From NCBI GenBank assembly GCA_900759565.1, contig CAAEVV010000031.1, positions 1-58,269 of the forward strand: a DNA stretch of 58,269 nucleotides, read 5' to 3'. Source of the stretch: an uncultured Collinsella sp. (lineage in GTDB: Bacteria; Actinomycetota; Coriobacteriia; Coriobacteriales; Coriobacteriaceae). Shown piece by piece: positions 33,994 to 42,542 of the stretch; within the stretch, counting starts at the first letter, position 1, and each line of letters begins with the position of its first letter. The position numbers were made by a program, and so were the translations under genes. The notes under the pieces were generated by a model. The model was not told the DNA's origin. It searched no databases and was given only the letters and a program-made list of their open reading frames with translations.

Positions 33994-34566
33994 TTAGTTG
34001 AGCTTCAGGGCCTTCTGGATGGGCAAGTAGAGGGCGCCGACCAGAATGGCGTTAAAGACGGCGGTCATGGCGACGACGGGCAGCATGGCGGCGGCGAGCT
34101 CGCCTACCACGCCGAGCATGGCCATCTTGATGACCATGAAGATGACGCCGGAGACAAAGGTGGTCAGGAAGGTTGCGACAATAGCGATGGCGGGCTTGAC
34201 CTGACCGTTCTTGCCGGCGGCGTTGACGATGCCGGCCATGAGCATGGCGGCGATGCCCTCGGCGGCAAAATCGACGAACGGCGAAGTGGTGGTGATCTGG
34301 ATCACGGCAGCCGAGATGAGGCCAATGACGAGCGCCTGGCCGATGTTGGGACGAACGACCAGGATGGTGAGGCAGAAGGCCGAGATGATGAACTCGGGGC
34401 TGATCATGCCGCCCGAGATGCCCGAGATGGCCTTGCCGACGGTGAAGTTGAGGATGAAGCCGGCGGCGAGCAGGATGGCGAGTAGGACGAGGGCGCGGAC
34501 ATCGAGTTTGCCGCGGTCGGCGGTCTGGACGGTGCGGGGCTGGGCGGCGGTGGTGTTCTGAGACAT
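33994..34566 (-). CDS. trpP: ECF transporter S component, probable tryptophan transporter
   Basis: The 190-residue membrane protein has about five to six helices and resembles TrpP-type substrate-binding components. LLAILLAAGFILNF opens the membrane part and KAISGISGGMISPEF follows. The Trp-codon attenuator upstream strongly supports tryptophan as substrate. GAAAGGATTTTCACC precedes the ATG. ecfA follows after about 210 bases filled with palindromes, so the three genes can share one transcript. Confidence 0.82.
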   Translation of the reverse strand: MSQNTTAAQPRTVQTADRGKLDVRALVLLAILLAAGFILNFTVGKAISGISGGMISPEFIISAFCLTILVVRPNIGQALVIGLISAAVIQITTTSPFVDFAAEGIAAMLMAGIVNAAGKNGQVKPAIAIVATFLTTFVSGVIFMVIKMAMLGVVGELAAAMLPVVAMTAVFNAILVGALYLPIQKALKLN

Positions 34567-34642
34567 GGTGAAAATCCTTTCGGAATGGGAGTGCAAGAGA
34601 AAAGCGGAGGCGCGTGATGCGAATGCGATCGGGCTCGAGATA

Positions 34643-34672
34643 GAAAAAGGCCCCCGGTCGAAACCGGAGGCC
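34643..34672 (-). terminator. Attenuator terminator before the S component
   Basis: On the minus strand GGCCTCCGGT pairs with ACCGGGGGCC around a short loop and is followed by TTTTTCTA. It lies 38 bases after the leader peptide stop and 77 before the S-component start. The leader segment CGGTCGA can pair with TCGACCG in this hairpin, a possible antiterminator. Confidence 0.85.
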
Positions 34673-34710
34673 TTCCAATCACCTAGAGCGCAAAAACAGG
34701 CGTGAGGGAC

Positions 34711-34779
34711 TCACTGTCGACCGATCGTATTCGCATCACGCCACCACCAGTTGTTGAGAGACTTCATCGTGTTCTTCAT
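34711..34779 (-). CDS. Trp leader peptide (22 codons, Trp-Trp-Trp)
   Basis: AAAGGAG lies 8 bases before an ATG that opens MKNTMKSLNNWWWRD and ends after 22 codons at TGA. Three consecutive Trp codons sit mid-peptide. GGCGTGA, overlapping the last Trp codon, is complementary to TCACGCC just after the stop, which gives the 1:2 pairing of a classical attenuator. Stalling at Trp codons when charged tRNA-Trp is scarce would expose the leader and prevent the downstream terminator. This gene is regulatory; the peptide itself probably has no other role. Confidence 0.88.
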   Translation of the reverse strand: MKNTMKSLNNWWWRDANTIGRQ

Positions 34780-34837
34780 GTTGGTGGCTCCTTTCGTGAT
34801 GCCGTGGCGCGGTCGCACCTAGTTGCTGTTGCGCTGC

Positions 34838-34887
34838 ACTATAGCACAGCGAAGTGTGTGCGGGGAAATCTTTTTTGAAAAGATTTC
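34838..34887 (-). promoter_or_regulatory. Promoter and palindrome of the Trp attenuator
   Basis: On the minus strand TGCTATAGT is an extended -10 (34846-34838). The -35 region overlaps the palindrome GAAATCTTTT-TTG-AAAAGATTTC (34865-34887), a possible operator for a second level of control. Confidence 0.55.
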
Positions 34888-34917
34888 AGGCGGGTTTCCC
34901 GTCGGTCAAAAGAGCGG

Positions 34918-34959
34918 GCTGAGCGGGCGAGGCTGCCATTGCTGCCTTGCCCGCTCAGC
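34918..34959 (-). terminator. Terminator of the C69 peptidase gene
   Basis: A near-perfect stem of about 19 bases opening GCTGAGCGGGC, with a 3-base loop. On the minus strand CCGCTCTTTTG follows. Confidence 0.8.
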
Positions 34960-34966
34960 TAAGACG

Positions 34967-36913
34967 TTACTCCTTATTGCGACGGTAGAGGAAGTAACCG
35001 CCCGCGGAGATGACGGCAACGCCAGCGATGGCGAATGCAGCCACCACGCGGCCATCAAAACGATCACCGGTGGTGGGCAGGCCGCCCTTGGTGTTCGTCT
35101 TGTTGGTGGTTACCGTGGTCGTGGTGTCCGACTTGCCAGGCTTCTCGGGCTTGGTGGTGGGCTGCTCGGGCTTAGCGGGCTGCTCGGGGGTACCGGGCTG
35201 CTCAGGAGTACCAGGCTGCTCGGGAGTGCCAGGCTGATCTGGGGTTACCGGGTCGGTGGCAAGAGCGTCCTTGGCGTAGGTGATGGACACCTTGAGGCCG
35301 TTGGTCTCGGTGTTCAGGTCGCTCGGGGTGAAGGGCTGGTCGAAGTTCTCAGCCTTCAGATAGGCGCGCATCTCCTGGAGCAAGGCCTTGCACTTGACGT
35401 AGGTGTTCTCGGTGGCAGCATTGCCGGCCTTGTTTGCCAAGGCGGTACGGGCCTCGGTGCCCTCGGTGGCCTGCATGACCTCGTCGACTTCCAAGTTCTG
35501 CTCGACGAGCTCGTTCTGGAGGGCGTCGAGGTAGGTGCGGACGCTGACGCCGAGCAGCTCGGGATGCTCGAAGCAGAGGGAGCTGATGTCCATGAGGACG
35601 TAATTGATGGAGTTCTCGGGTTCTTCGTTGTTTACGATGTCCGTCTCTTTGCAGTGATCGTAGGAGACGGTCTGGTCGCTGAAATACGGGCTAACCTCGG
35701 TGAGCAGTGCGGAGTAGAAGGGGATGGCGACGGAGTACGCGGCGCGGGAGAGCATTTCCCATTGGATGGTTGCGATCTCGGGATCGAGGCCATCACGAAT
35801 CTGGAAGAGGTTGATCTCGCTGTTGCTTTCGGTACCGATGGCGTAGGCGCCGTCGGTGTTGGCGTTGAGGCCCGGGGCCTTCTCGCCGCGGTTGCCAAAC
35901 GCGCGGATCATCTCAAAGGTGTTCCAGTTGGATTTGCCAGGCTGGAAGAACAGGGGCTGTGCCTCGAAGGGCAGAGCGCCGGTCGTGGCGCGGGCGTTTT
36001 CGCGTGTGTCCTTTACGATCTTATAGTCGGTGCCCTCGGTGAGCGGCGCATCGAAGTAAGCGCGACCCTGGACATAACGTGCCCAAGAGTGCATGGCATT
36101 TTCGCTAATTTCCTCGCCGTAGGTCTGGGCAACGTCGAACTGGCCATCATCGAAGTACTTGGCGAAGCCCTTCTCCTTGGGCATAGATTCGATGCCCTCG
36201 GAGTGGAGGCAGTTCTCGGTGTCGTTGAGGTCAACCTTGTAGTTGAGGTTGCCGATGTTGGGGTTAAGCGAGGCGATGTCATCGGTGAGCTTCATGGCGA
36301 TCCACTGATGGCCGGAAAGTGCGGCGAACAGCCAGGTCTCATTGTTGTCGGAGATGATAATCTGGTCGTTGCCGCAGGCGCCCTGGTCGTCGATGATCTT
36401 GCCGAGGAGCTCGACACCCTCACGTGCCGTGGCGCTTTCGCCCAAGATTACGCTGCCGTAGCTATATTCGCCAATGCCAGTATCGGTCAGGGGGTCCGCA
36501 ACCTTGGCAGCTGCATTCATGTAGGTGGTCAGCGTGGCGGAGCAGGAGACACCCTTCTCGTTGATGCCAGCCTCGGAGTAGGCATCCCAGCGCTCGTCCC
36601 ACTGACTGGGGTGGTCACGCACATAGGTGTAGCGATACGAGGTCTTGGTCGAGGTATACACGAATGCAGACTCATCCGAGCTGTAGGTGTGACCAGGGCC
36701 AAACGAAGGCTCGATGCCAAAGTGCTTGAGGTAACGCTTGCGGTAGTCCTCAGCACGGCCGTAGTACGTATTACCGTCGGCCGTCAGCTTGTTGCCCATG
36801 TACATCTGCGTGCAGGCGAGCGCAGATGTCGGCATGGACATGATGGTTGCAGCTCCAAAGGCGAGGCCTATGCCTAGCTTCTTGAGCGCGTTGACGGGGT
36901 GAGTTTTCCTCAT
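34967..36913 (-). CDS. Wall-anchored C69-family dipeptidase
   Basis: The 648-residue precursor has a signal peptide ending ALA, followed at once by Cys34, the N-terminal nucleophile expected of C69 (Ntn-hydrolase) dipeptidases after processing; CTQMYMG is the family opening. The peptidase covers about 34-500. Three tandem TPEQPG repeats and a Pro/Lys/Thr region (about 565-605) form a wall spacer. LPTTGD (612-617), a hydrophobic helix and RRNKE make a sortase signal. It would act at the cell surface on peptides. GGGAGGG precedes the ATG, and a hairpin lies just before that. Confidence 0.9.
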   Translation of the reverse strand: MRKTHPVNALKKLGIGLAFGAATIMSMPTSALACTQMYMGNKLTADGNTYYGRAEDYRKRYLKHFGIEPSFGPGHTYSSDESAFVYTSTKTSYRYTYVRDHPSQWDERWDAYSEAGINEKGVSCSATLTTYMNAAAKVADPLTDTGIGEYSYGSVILGESATAREGVELLGKIIDDQGACGNDQIIISDNNETWLFAALSGHQWIAMKLTDDIASLNPNIGNLNYKVDLNDTENCLHSEGIESMPKEKGFAKYFDDGQFDVAQTYGEEISENAMHSWARYVQGRAYFDAPLTEGTDYKIVKDTRENARATTGALPFEAQPLFFQPGKSNWNTFEMIRAFGNRGEKAPGLNANTDGAYAIGTESNSEINLFQIRDGLDPEIATIQWEMLSRAAYSVAIPFYSALLTEVSPYFSDQTVSYDHCKETDIVNNEEPENSINYVLMDISSLCFEHPELLGVSVRTYLDALQNELVEQNLEVDEVMQATEGTEARTALANKAGNAATENTYVKCKALLQEMRAYLKAENFDQPFTPSDLNTETNGLKVSITYAKDALATDPVTPDQPGTPEQPGTPEQPGTPEQPAKPEQPTTKPEKPGKSDTTTTVTTNKTNTKGGLPTTGDRFDGRVVAAFAIAGVAVISAGGYFLYRRNKE

Positions 36914-37219
36914 TTTCCCTCCCAGCGTGCGAAAGCCCTCCGTTGCCAGAGGGCTTCAGCCAATAAAGACACTTCATTAGCGTAACGAACTGGAAACAAT
37001 ATTCATCTATGAAAAAAACTTACTCGATAAGCGTGATGAAATATGCGATGAGCGGTTAATTGTACTCAGTTTGTAGCTTTACTTTAATAAAGACGCCCTG
37101 TAATTACTGTAGCCGAATAAAGTAACTGGGAATGCCCGAAATGAAAATCCCCCGCTGTTTGGCAAATGCATAAACAGCGGGGGAGACGATAATTGGATGA
37201 ATACCATACCAATGTGGAA
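36914..37219. promoter_or_regulatory. C69 gene leader and A/T-rich promoter region
   Basis: On the minus strand GAAGCCCTCT...GGAGGGCTTTC (36929-36955) forms a hairpin 15 bases before the peptidase start. Upstream lie about 200 A/T-rich bases (36960-37148) with no gene, the likely promoter. The far end holds the terminator of the microprotein gene. Confidence 0.5.
37149..37184 (-). terminator. Terminator of the lipid kinase/microprotein unit
   Basis: On the minus strand CCCCCGCTGTTT and its complement enclose an 11-base loop, followed by ATTTTCATTT. Confidence 0.85.
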
Positions 37220-37312
37220 TTACTTCTTCCGGCGGTGGATCACGTTGATCGCATAGCCGACGAGCATGGCCAAAACGATGATAATAAAGCCGAGCAGGGG
37301 ATTGTCGTTCAT
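37220..37312 (-). CDS. 30-residue single-pass membrane microprotein
   Basis: A perfect AGGAGG, overlapping the stop of the lipid kinase gene, lies 5 bases before an ATG opening MNDNPLLGFIIIVLAMLVGY. One hydrophobic helix (about 5-23) is followed by the basic tail HRRKK, so the C-terminus should stay in the cytoplasm. A strong terminator follows 36 bases later. The coupling to the kinase gene suggests cotranslation; the function is unknown. Confidence 0.78.
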   Translation of the reverse strand: MNDNPLLGFIIIVLAMLVGYAINVIHRRKK

Positions 37313-37321
37313 AGGGTCCTC

Positions 37322-38239
37322 CTATTTTCCGAGCGGGGAGAATTCGTCGACGATGAGGTCGAGGCATTGTGGAAGTGCGCGGGCACCAAAGACGCCCGAG
37401 TTGCTGGAGATGATCTCGCCATCGAACTGCATGCCCAGCGACGGGGTGCAGGTGATCTTGGCTTCCTTGGTCTGGATGATCTTGAACTGCGGGCGCCCGA
37501 GTACCTTACCGGCGGGGTCAAGCGCAGCGGTGATCACAGTAGGCAGCAGCTGCACGGTGCGCACGGGTTCGATGACCGCAATGTCGACCATGCCATCGTT
37601 CATGCGGCAGTCGGGGAACAGGTTGATGTCGTTTTGGATGACCGAGGTGTTGCCGGCCATGCAGCAGATGCCGTCGAGCTCCTCGACAATGCCGTCATGC
37701 TCAATGGTAAAGTGCGCTACCGTAGGGTTGGGTGTGGCGAGTGCAGAGAGGAAGTAGGCGATCTCGCCGATGTCGTTTTTGGTGGGGGCGGCCTTCATCA
37801 TGATCTCGGCGTCGAAGCCCGAGCCGGCGATGATGATAAAGCCGTGGCGCTTCTCGTTGCCGTTCTCGTCGAGCCAAAAGAGCTCGCCCATGTCGACTTT
37901 GACCGTGCGACCGGCACGGCAGGCCTTGGCGAGCGCCGCTGCCTCGGGGGCATTGCCGATGTTGTTGAAGAACAGGCAGGCCGTACCGGAGGGGAAGACG
38001 AGCGTGGGGACACCGCATCCGCGCATCTGGTCGAGCACGTTGGAGACAGTGCCGTCGCCGCCCGAAACGACCACGCGGTCAAACTCGCGCACGTCTGCCA
38101 CGGCGTCCTCGGGCTCCATGCCATCGCCGATAAAACGCATCACGACCTCGTCGCCGCCCTGCGCGAGGGCGTGCGTGAATGCGTAGATTTCATCTGAGCT
38201 GGGGCCCGATGCCGGGTTGTGGATGATAAGGCAGCGCAT
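37322..38239 (-). CDS. Diacylglycerol kinase-like lipid kinase
   Basis: The 305-residue protein belongs to the DagK/YegS/BmrU family. VVSGGDGTVSNV (about 57-68) is the glycine-rich nucleotide motif, and FPSGTAC replaces the usual P-x-GTANDF. The C-terminal beta-sandwich has DGEI. Members phosphorylate diacylglycerol, sphingoid bases or related lipids at the membrane face. The FPSGTACLF variant could mean a changed substrate. The microprotein gene is coupled to its stop codon. Confidence 0.87.
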   Translation of the reverse strand: MRCLIIHNPASGPSSDEIYAFTHALAQGGDEVVMRFIGDGMEPEDAVADVREFDRVVVSGGDGTVSNVLDQMRGCGVPTLVFPSGTACLFFNNIGNAPEAAALAKACRAGRTVKVDMGELFWLDENGNEKRHGFIIIAGSGFDAEIMMKAAPTKNDIGEIAYFLSALATPNPTVAHFTIEHDGIVEELDGICCMAGNTSVIQNDINLFPDCRMNDGMVDIAVIEPVRTVQLLPTVITAALDPAGKVLGRPQFKIIQTKEAKITCTPSLGMQFDGEIISSNSGVFGARALPQCLDLIVDEFSPLGK

Positions 38240-38337
38240 ACTTACGTTCCCGTTCTGTGACTAACCGAGTATAGTTGTAAGGCAATGCCGATATCCTACC
38301 CGTGTTTTTCGGGCCTAACCTTATTCGATGGGTTGAT

Positions 38338-39471
38338 ATGTACATTTCCACACATCAGGCTCTACTCGACTTTTGCCAGCGCGCCCGTGAGTTCGACGCG
38401 ATTGCCGTCGATACCGAGTTTTTGCGCGAGCGCACGTTTCATCCGCGTCTGTGCTTGGTTCAGATTGCCACTCCTGCCGAGAGCGTCGCGGTCGATCCCC
38501 TGGTAATCGACGACCTATCGCCGCTGGCCGAGCTTATGGCCGACGAGAGCGTGACCAAGGTCTTCCACGCGTGCTCGCAGGATATGGAGGTCATGCTCCA
38601 TACTGTGGGCGTGCTGCCACGACCGATTTTCGATACGCAGGTCGCCGCCGCCTTTTTGGGCGAGCGCCAGCAGATTTCGTATGGCGCGCTTGTTCAGACG
38701 TTCTGCGGCGTATCGCTGCCCAAGACCGAGTCGCTGACCGACTGGTCGCGCCGCCCGCTGACCGATAAACAGATCGAGTATGCGATCGATGACGTCAAGT
38801 ACCTGATCGTCGCCTATACCGAGATGATGAGCCGCCTGCGCGAGCTGGGCCGTGTGGATTGGGTGCTCGACGAGTTGCGTCCTCTGGCCGACGAGTCGCA
38901 CTACCGTGCCGATCGCCATGAGGCATTTCGCAAGGTCAAGCGCATCAACTCGTGTAGCCGTCACCAGTTGGGCATCGCGCGCGAGCTCGCCGCCTGGCGC
39001 GAGGACCGCGCCGAGCGCCGTAACATCCCGCGCAAGTGGGTCATGTCCGACGACACGCTGCTTGCGCTCGTTAAGCGCAATCCCGTACGCGTTGAGGAGT
39101 TCCGTAGCATTCGCGGTACCGATCAGTTGGGGGAGCGCGACGTGGACGGTGCGCTCATGGCCATCAAGCGCGGCGCGAGCTGCCCGCACGATCGCCTGCC
39201 GCTCTTGGTGCGCGGGCATCGCCAGATCTCTCCGGAGTTGGAGAGCGTGACGGACCTGATGTATGCGCTCATTCGCCTGGTTGCCGAGCGCTCGGGCGTG
39301 GCGACCTCGGTCATTGCCTCGCGCGATGACCTGGCTGACTATATTGAGCATCCCGAGCAGAGCCCCTTGCGCGAAGGCTGGCGCTTTGAGCTTGTGGGCT
39401 CGCGCCTGGACGATCTGCTTTCCGGCAATATGGGGTTGACGGTGAAGGACGGAAAAATCGAATTGCTGTAA
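38338..39471 (+). CDS. rnd: Ribonuclease D
   Basis: The 377-residue enzyme has the DEDDy exonuclease motifs: DTEFLRE (Asp25, Glu27), HACSQDMEV, and YAIDDVKYL in place of the Exo III motif. HRDC-type helices follow (about 200-370). It trims the 3' ends of tRNA and other small RNAs. The ATG at 38338 has only a weak ribosome site; an in-frame GTG at 38302 would add 12 unlikely residues. It is divergent from the lipid kinase. Confidence 0.88.
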   Translation: MYISTHQALLDFCQRAREFDAIAVDTEFLRERTFHPRLCLVQIATPAESVAVDPLVIDDLSPLAELMADESVTKVFHACSQDMEVMLHTVGVLPRPIFDTQVAAAFLGERQQISYGALVQTFCGVSLPKTESLTDWSRRPLTDKQIEYAIDDVKYLIVAYTEMMSRLRELGRVDWVLDELRPLADESHYRADRHEAFRKVKRINSCSRHQLGIARELAAWREDRAERRNIPRKWVMSDDTLLALVKRNPVRVEEFRSIRGTDQLGERDVDGALMAIKRGASCPHDRLPLLVRGHRQISPELESVTDLMYALIRLVAERSGVATSVIASRDDLADYIEHPEQSPLREGWRFELVGSRLDDLLSGNMGLTVKDGKIELL

Positions 39472-39535
39472 GGAAGCCTAGCCGTTTGAGTGGGTAAAAT
39501 CCCTCCAACGTGTAACTCGATTCGGAGGAATTCGC

Positions 39536-40240
39536 ATGCCTTATTACTATGGATACGGCTTTGGCATCGACCCGCTGTACCTGCTGGTTGTTCTTGTCTG
39601 CACGGTGCTTGGCCTTGCCGCACAGAACTATATCAACTCGACGTACAAAACCTGGTCCAAGGTTCGCTCGGACGGCGATACGGGTGCCACAGTCGCTCGC
39701 CGCATGCTCGATGCCAACGGTTGTAGCGCCGTGGGTATCAAGGGTGTCGCTGGCGAGCTCACCGACCATTACAACCCGCAGGACAACAACCTGTATCTGT
39801 CGGATGCCAACCGTTCGGGCGGATCGGTCGCAAGCGTTGCCGTCGCCTGTCACGAGGCAGGCCACGCCGCTCAGCGTCAAAGCGGCTATGCCATGATGAA
39901 GGTGCGCACCGCCCTGGTCCCGGTTGTCAACTTTACCCAGAACACTTGGACCATCGTGTTGCTCTTGGGCCTGTTTATGAACATTGCCGGGCTCACATCC
40001 CTCGCGTTGATCTTCTTCTCGTTTAGTGTGCTGTTCCAACTCGTTACGCTGCCTGTCGAGATTGACGCCAGCCGACGCGCCGTGGCGTACATCGAGCAGT
40101 CGGGTATGAGTTCCAAGCAGGTCAACGGTGCCAAGAAGGTGCTGACGGCCGCCGCGCTTACCTATGTTGCCGCTGCGCTCACCTCGATTATTCAGCTGCT
40201 CTATCTTATGGCTCGCTACAACAGAAACTCCAACCGATAA
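39536..40240 (+). CDS. YugP-type zinc metallopeptidase
   Basis: The 234-residue membrane protein has one N-terminal helix, a cytoplasmic region with the zinc motif HEAGHAAQ (about 101-108), and two further hydrophobic segments (about 130-170) before a C-terminal helix. It matches the neutral zinc metallopeptidase family (YugP). Its substrates are unknown; membrane protein quality control is a guess. GGAGG is 10 bases before the ATG. Confidence 0.88.
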   Translation: MPYYYGYGFGIDPLYLLVVLVCTVLGLAAQNYINSTYKTWSKVRSDGDTGATVARRMLDANGCSAVGIKGVAGELTDHYNPQDNNLYLSDANRSGGSVASVAVACHEAGHAAQRQSGYAMMKVRTALVPVVNFTQNTWTIVLLLGLFMNIAGLTSLALIFFSFSVLFQLVTLPVEIDASRRAVAYIEQSGMSSKQVNGAKKVLTAAALTYVAAALTSIIQLLYLMARYNRNSNR

Positions 40241-40355
40241 CAAATGGGACAAGCAGGCGCCGCGGGGATTCGTGTCCTCGCGGCGCTGTACTATGTGTTG
40301 GACTTAAATTTGCATGGGGCCGGAGCCTCTGTGCGCGATAACGAAAGGAGGCTGC

Positions 40356-41807
40356 GTGGCAGGCTGGAACCTAACCGGCAATACCGTTTCCGCCGAGTTT
40401 GACGGTTCGGACGAGCGGGAGCGCAAGGAGCTCAGCGTGAGCCAGGCGGTAGAAATCGCCGCCGGTGCGCTCGATGCCATTCCGCAGCTGAGTGTCCTGG
40501 GCGAGGTCACGGGTTTCCGTGGTCCCAACGCCCGAAGCGGCCACTGCTACTTCCAGATTAAAGACGACTCGGCCGCCGTCGACTGCATCATCTGGAAGGG
40601 CGCCTATCTCAAGCGTACCTTCGATCTGCGTGACGGCATGCAGGTGAGCTTTAAGGGCAGCTTCAACCTCTATAAGCCCACGGGTCGTATGAGCTTTGTC
40701 GCTCGCTCGTTTTCGCTGGCGGGGGAGGGTCTGCTGCGTCAACAAGTGGCGCAACTGGCCGAAAAGCTACGCCGTGAGGGTCTGATGGACGAAGCGCGCA
40801 AGCGCCGCATACCGGTGTTCTGCTCGCGCGTGGCGGTCGTCACCTCGCTTTCGGGTGCCGTAATCGATGACGTCAAGCGCACGCTGCGCCGTCGCAACCC
40901 GCTTGTCGAGCTTGTTTGCGTGGGGGCTAAAGTTCAAGGCGAGGGTGCGCCGTCAGAGCTCATTGAAGGCCTGCGCCGCGCCGCTGCCATTACGCCGGCG
41001 CCCGATTGCATCTTGCTGGTGCGCGGCGGCGGCTCCTTTGAGGACCTCATGACCTTTAATGACGAGGAGCTTGCCCGCGCGGTGGCGGCTTGTCCCGTGC
41101 CCGTGGTGACCGGCATTGGCCATGAGCCCGATACCTCGATTTGCGACATGGTGAGCGACCGTCGCGCCTCCACGCCTACGGCGGCGGCCGAATCGGTGGC
41201 GCCGGCTATGACGGAGTTGGCCGATGTGCTCGAGGCGCGCTATCAGCGTCTGGGTGCCGCGATGGCATCGATGATTGGGTCGGCCCAGGTCGACCTGGAG
41301 ATGCTCGATCAGCGCGGTCGCCGTGCCTGGGATACCTATACGGCTCGCTTGGGCGATGCGCTCGATGCGGCTGCGTGCCGCCCGTGCCTCAACGACCCAA
41401 CGTTTATGGTTGAGCGTCGCGAGTCTGAGCTTGCCCTGACAGCCGATCGTTTGTCCGGCGCCATAACGCGTTCGGTTGGGGCATTCCGCTCCAACTTTGA
41501 GCGTCTACCCGAGCGCTTGATCGCAAGCACCTCAGGACTCGATGGCAAGCGCCATGCGCTCACGCTCGCAAGCTCCCGCCTGGAGCATCAGGGGCGCACG
41601 ATGCTCAGCAAGCCAGCGTCCGACCTGGGCCGTGCAGCGGCTTCGCTCGATGCCCTGTCGCCGCTCAAGGTGCTTGCCCGCGGCTATTCCATCGCGTACA
41701 GCGTTGACGGCGTGGCTACAAGTGCCAAGACCTTTAAGCTGGGCGACGCCATTCGCGTGCGCATGGCAGACGGCAACGTGGCAGCAACGGTCAATACGGT
41801 CGAATAG
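40356..41807 (+). CDS. xseA: Exodeoxyribonuclease VII large subunit
   Basis: The 483-residue protein has an N-terminal OB-fold (SVLGEVTGFRGPNARSGHCYFQIKDD) and the XseA catalytic domain with RGGGSFEDLMTFNDEELARAVA and GIGHEPDTSICDMVSDRRASTPTAAAE. A coiled coil and a C-terminal domain follow. It degrades single-stranded DNA from both ends in complex with XseB. The start is GTG with AAAGGAGG 5 bases upstream. xseB follows after 42 bases. Confidence 0.93.
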   Translation: MAGWNLTGNTVSAEFDGSDERERKELSVSQAVEIAAGALDAIPQLSVLGEVTGFRGPNARSGHCYFQIKDDSAAVDCIIWKGAYLKRTFDLRDGMQVSFKGSFNLYKPTGRMSFVARSFSLAGEGLLRQQVAQLAEKLRREGLMDEARKRRIPVFCSRVAVVTSLSGAVIDDVKRTLRRRNPLVELVCVGAKVQGEGAPSELIEGLRRAAAITPAPDCILLVRGGGSFEDLMTFNDEELARAVAACPVPVVTGIGHEPDTSICDMVSDRRASTPTAAAESVAPAMTELADVLEARYQRLGAAMASMIGSAQVDLEMLDQRGRRAWDTYTARLGDALDAAACRPCLNDPTFMVERRESELALTADRLSGAITRSVGAFRSNFERLPERLIASTSGLDGKRHALTLASSRLEHQGRTMLSKPASDLGRAAASLDALSPLKVLARGYSIAYSVDGVATSAKTFKLGDAIRVRMADGNVAATVNTVE

Positions 41808-41849
41808 ACCGCGTTTTACAGTGATAAACCTTTGGGAAAGGAAACAGCT

Positions 41850-42116
41850 ATGGCAGAGAAGACCCCGGTCGAGCAGCTTACGTACAAGCAGGCTTCGCAG
41901 GAGTTGGAGCTCATCATTCGCAGCTTGGAGTCGGGCGATATGGAGCTCGAGGAATCGCTCGAGAGCTATACCCGCGGCGTCGAGCTCCTCAAGAGCCTGC
42001 GCACCCGCCTGTCCGATGCCGAGCAGAAGGTCTCGGTGCTTCTTAAGGACGTTGACGGCAACGACGTGCTCGCCGACGGCGAAGCCGCCAACACGGACGA
42101 CAACCTCTCGTTCTAA
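41850..42116 (+). CDS. xseB: Exodeoxyribonuclease VII small subunit
   Basis: The 88-residue helical protein has the XseB core ASQELELIIRSLESGDMELEESLESYTRGVELL. It binds several copies to each XseA. Slightly long for the family because of an acidic C-terminal tail. GGGAAAGGA precedes the start. Confidence 0.93.
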   Translation: MAEKTPVEQLTYKQASQELELIIRSLESGDMELEESLESYTRGVELLKSLRTRLSDAEQKVSVLLKDVDGNDVLADGEAANTDDNLSF

Positions 42117-42165
42117 CCATCCCGACCAAATATAATTGCCTTGGTCTGTGAGAAAGGAACCAACC

Positions 42166-42501
42166 ATGTGCGATTGCATCTTCTGCAAAATTGCCAACCA
42201 CGAGATCCCCTCGACCGTTGTCTATGAGGACGACCAGGTCATCGCCTTCGACGACCTCAATCCCCAGGCGCCGGTCCATACGCTCGTGATCCCCAAGAAG
42301 CACTACAGTGACATCGCCGACAACGTACCTGCCGAGACCATGGGCGCCATGGCTCACGCCATCCAGGAGGTCGCTAAGGTCAAGGGCTTGGAGGACGGTT
42401 TCCGGGTCATCTCCAACAAGGGCGTCAACGCCGGCCAGACCGTCATGCACTTCCACATGCACGTTCTCGGTGGCAAGAACCTGGGCGAGAACCTCATCTG
42501 A
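42166..42501 (+). CDS. HIT-family (HinT-like) nucleotide hydrolase
   Basis: The 111-residue protein has the histidine triad HFHMHVLGG near the C-terminus and the CIFCKIANHEIPS opening of HinT proteins, whose Cys pair may bind zinc. HinT hydrolyses aminoacyl-adenylates and other nucleoside phosphoramidates. GAAAGGAAC precedes the start. It follows xseB at 49 bases and may be cotranscribed. Confidence 0.92.
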   Translation: MCDCIFCKIANHEIPSTVVYEDDQVIAFDDLNPQAPVHTLVIPKKHYSDIADNVPAETMGAMAHAIQEVAKVKGLEDGFRVISNKGVNAGQTVMHFHMHVLGGKNLGENLI

Positions 42502-42542
42502 GGACGCACAGCCCGTCGCCTTGGCTGCCTTTGGAGTAACCT

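Noticed and set aside
35160..35235. Short tandem DNA repeat as a CRISPR or VNTR
   Set aside because: It encodes the TPEQPG repeats of the C69 peptidase wall spacer. There are no spacers or cas genes.
34823..36877. 684-codon plus-strand open frame
   Set aside because: It lies exactly opposite the C69 peptidase gene, has no recognisable domain, and its composition (Gly, Val, Leu, Asp) is the usual mirror of G+C-rich codons.
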